A stretch of 64,000 bases of DNA from Deltaproteobacteria bacterium (GTDB lineage: Bacteria > Desulfobacterota_D > UBA1144 > Nemesobacterales > UBA2774), in NCBI GenBank assembly GCA_029262275.1, contig JAJCZS010000007.1, forward strand, positions 122,785-186,784, given 5' to 3'. Positions 62,600 through 64,000 of the stretch are shown here, piece after piece (position 1 is the stretch's first letter; each line of letters begins with the position of its first letter). The notes under the pieces were generated by a model. That model worked only from the letters and a program-made list of their open reading frames with translations. It ran no database searches and was not told the origin of the DNA. The position numbers were made by a program, and so were the translations under genes.

Positions 62600-63568
62600 A
62601 TGAATGATACAATGAAGCTTGAAGAAGAAATTAAGAGGCTAAAGAAAGAAAAAAACGCTGTGATTTTAGCCCATAATTATCAACTACCCGAAGTTCAAGA
62701 CATAGCGGACTTCACAGGGGATTCTCTTGCCCTCTCACAGGAAGCTGCTGATACTGAGGCAGATATCATTGTTTTTTGCGGCGTCCATTTTATGGCAGAG
62801 ACGGCGTCTATAATATCTCCTGATAAAAAGGTGCTTATCCCTGATGAGAAAGCCGGATGTTCACTAGCTGATACAATTAATGCTGAGCAATTAAAGAGTT
62901 GGAAGAAAGAAAACCCGAACTCCGTAGTAGTCTCCTATGTTAATACAACTGCTGAAGTGAAAGCGCTTAGTGATTATTGCTGTACTTCTGCAAATGCAGT
63001 TCATATTGTGAACTCAATTCCTGAAGATAAAGAAATACTATTTCTTCCTGATATGTTTTTGGGTGCCTATGCTGCTAAGGTAACTGGCCGAAAAATAGAT
63101 ATATGGCCAGGAGAGTGCCACGTTCATGCTGGAATTAGAAAACAGGATCTAGATGATATGCAGCACACACATCCGGAGGCTGAAATGATAGTACATCCCG
63201 AGTGTGGATGCACTACTAATTTACTCTATCAAGCCGAGAATGGTGCTTCTACAAACGGCAATGGCAATGGAAATGGTCACATCAAGTTTCTCTCAACCGG
63301 AGGAATGCTTAAGCATGCTAAAGAGTCTCCATCTAAAGAATTTATTATAGCTACGGAAACGGGCATGTTGCACAGGCTTAGAAAAGATAACCCGGATAAA
63401 GTTTTTCATCCAGCAAGAGAGAGTGCTGTTTGTAAATATATGAAAATGATTACCCTTCCAAAGGTGTTACGATCTCTTGAAGAAGAGATTGTTGAGGTTA
63501 AAGTTCCATTAGATATTGCACTACAAGCCAAGAAATCGATTGACCGAATGCTAGAGATAACTAGCTAA
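62600..63568 (+). CDS. nadA: Quinolinate synthase
   Basis: [4Fe-4S] enzyme condensing iminoaspartate with dihydroxyacetone phosphate. 322 aa with the cluster Cys in 'VFCGVHFMAETASI', 'VHPECGC' and 'ESAVCKYMK', and 'GDSLALSQEAA' and 'LIPDEKAGCSLAD' conserved. Oddity: 'STNGNGNGNGH' is a Gly-Asn dipeptide run in a loop after the second Cys, encoded by a short AATGGC-type repeat. The stop overlaps that of the convergent ggt gene by 4 nt (63565-63568). Confidence 0.96.
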   Translation: MNDTMKLEEEIKRLKKEKNAVILAHNYQLPEVQDIADFTGDSLALSQEAADTEADIIVFCGVHFMAETASIISPDKKVLIPDEKAGCSLADTINAEQLKSWKKENPNSVVVSYVNTTAEVKALSDYCCTSANAVHIVNSIPEDKEILFLPDMFLGAYAAKVTGRKIDIWPGECHVHAGIRKQDLDDMQHTHPEAEMIVHPECGCTTNLLYQAENGASTNGNGNGNGHIKFLSTGGMLKHAKESPSKEFIIATETGMLHRLRKDNPDKVFHPARESAVCKYMKMITLPKVLRSLEEEIVEVKVPLDIALQAKKSIDRMLEITS

Positions 63569-64000
63569 TACCCTGCTGTTAAACCCCCAGGCCTTCTTGG
63601 GTCTGAAGCCCCGTACATATATTCCCCTTTTTTCATAATGCTCTCAGCGACGCCAATAGTTGAGCCTACTTCAACTCTATATCCCATGTCGGTTAGGATT
63701 TTTATCGTATCCCCACTTAATCCTCTCTCAACCATTAGTACATCAGGCAGCCATTGGTGGTGTACCCTTACGGCATTTGTAGCCTCAGCAATGTTCATAT
63801 CAAAATCAATAACATTAACTATTATCTGAAGCACAGTAGTGATGATTCTGCTTCCCCCAGGGCTTCCGGTAATTAGATAAGGTTTCCCATCTTTCATAAC
63901 AATAGTAGGGCTCATAGAGCTGAGCATTCTTTTCTCTGGCTCTATTGAATTAAGTTTGCCGCCTACAAGACCGTAGGCATTTGGTACACCAGGTTTTGCA
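63565..64000 (-). CDS. ggt: Partial gamma-glutamyltranspeptidase (C-terminal part)
   Basis: C-terminal region of a GGT, about 145 residues, entering from the right edge. The track stops at M-L-S-S, but the frame continues beyond it as 'KPGVPNAYGLVGGKLNSIEP' to the window end. It shows the family blocks 'MLSSMSPTIVMKDG' (oxyanion Ser-Ser), 'GSPGGSRIITTVLQIIVNVI' and 'ASDPRRPGGLTAGY' at the C-terminus. The nucleophile Thr and the signal peptide lie outside the window. It hydrolyses or transfers gamma-glutamyl groups of glutathione in the periplasm. Confidence 0.93.
   Translation of the reverse strand, partial: AKPGVPNAYGLVGGKLNSIEPEKRMLSSMSPTIVMKDGKPYLITGSPGGSRIITTVLQIIVNVIDFDMNIAEATNAVRVHHQWLPDVLMVERGLSGDTIKILTDMGYRVEVGSTIGVAESIMKKGEYMYGASDPRRPGGLTAGY

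Overview
The window is a gene-dense, AT-rich (roughly 40% GC by eye) chromosomal segment of a Gram-negative-type bacterium. It carries lipoproteins with lipoboxes, Sec signal peptides, AmtB, a GlnD-type PII regulator and an M48 lipoprotein protease. I see no insertion sequence, phage gene, CRISPR array or rRNA, and gene order is that of an ordinary core chromosome. The lineage cannot be fixed from sequence alone. A transaldolase/phosphoglucose isomerase fusion, polyphosphate glucokinase and PduO point to a deeply branching proteobacterial or Dadabacteria/Nitrospirae-like organism, but that is inference.

Layout. 1-3.9 kb: a partial DUF2103-like gene, SelO and a PcrA/UvrD helicase. 3.9-7.6 kb: tRNA-Gln(TTG), tRNA-Val(GAC) and the translation cluster thrS-infC-rpmI-rplT. 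IF3 carries an unusual C-terminal pentapeptide repeat. 7.6-11.2 kb (minus strand): an endonuclease III-like glycosylase, an M48 lipoprotein protease, an aminotransferase and a TetR regulator with a clear autoregulatory promoter/operator. 11.3-21.3 kb: a P460-like lipoprotein, an ABC exporter half, a GGCT-family enzyme, PspC, SuhB, a DUF3298-type secreted protein, an FAD monooxygenase plus DHA2 exporter pair, and a GH113-like hydrolase. 21.3-23.9 kb (minus): a duplicated-domain secreted protein, a pterin/folate operon (pteridine reductase, folB, folK) and a Gdx/SugE transporter.

24-35.5 kb is the most coherent block. Polyphosphate glucokinase is followed by tkt, a tal-pgi fusion, a HAD phosphatase, rpiA, rpe, gnd, zwf and pgl. 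Together they encode glucose phosphorylation and every enzyme of the oxidative and non-oxidative pentose phosphate pathway.

35.5-49.4 kb: TSUP and MHS transporters, a P-loop kinase, an SDR, ispH, a beta-carbonic anhydrase, a galacturonokinase-like GHMP kinase next to a second ABC exporter half, a Dabb protein, tsaD, thiC and acuI/yhdH. 49.4-56 kb: amtB behind a sigma-54 promoter, arfB, small and secreted proteins, TSUP, yqgF, an alpha/beta hydrolase, a Lon-N protein and thioredoxin. 56-64 kb: PduO cobalamin adenosyltransferase, an O-methyltransferase, glnD, the NAD operon nadB-nadC-nadA and the 3' part of a gamma-glutamyltranspeptidase.

Main observations for follow-up: (i) two ABC half-exporters 29 kb apart have complementary active-site degeneracies, as expected of a split heterodimer; (ii) IF3 has 14 tandem pentapeptides and a possible ATA start codon; (iii) several -10 boxes sit 6-9 nt before start codons that lack a Shine-Dalgarno, suggesting leaderless mRNAs; (iv) amtB has a near-perfect sigma-54 promoter; (v) a leader hairpin, tRNA-Val and thrS are arranged as one apparent transcript; (vi) the compact pentose phosphate island. 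I did not find a clearly new defence or mobile system.
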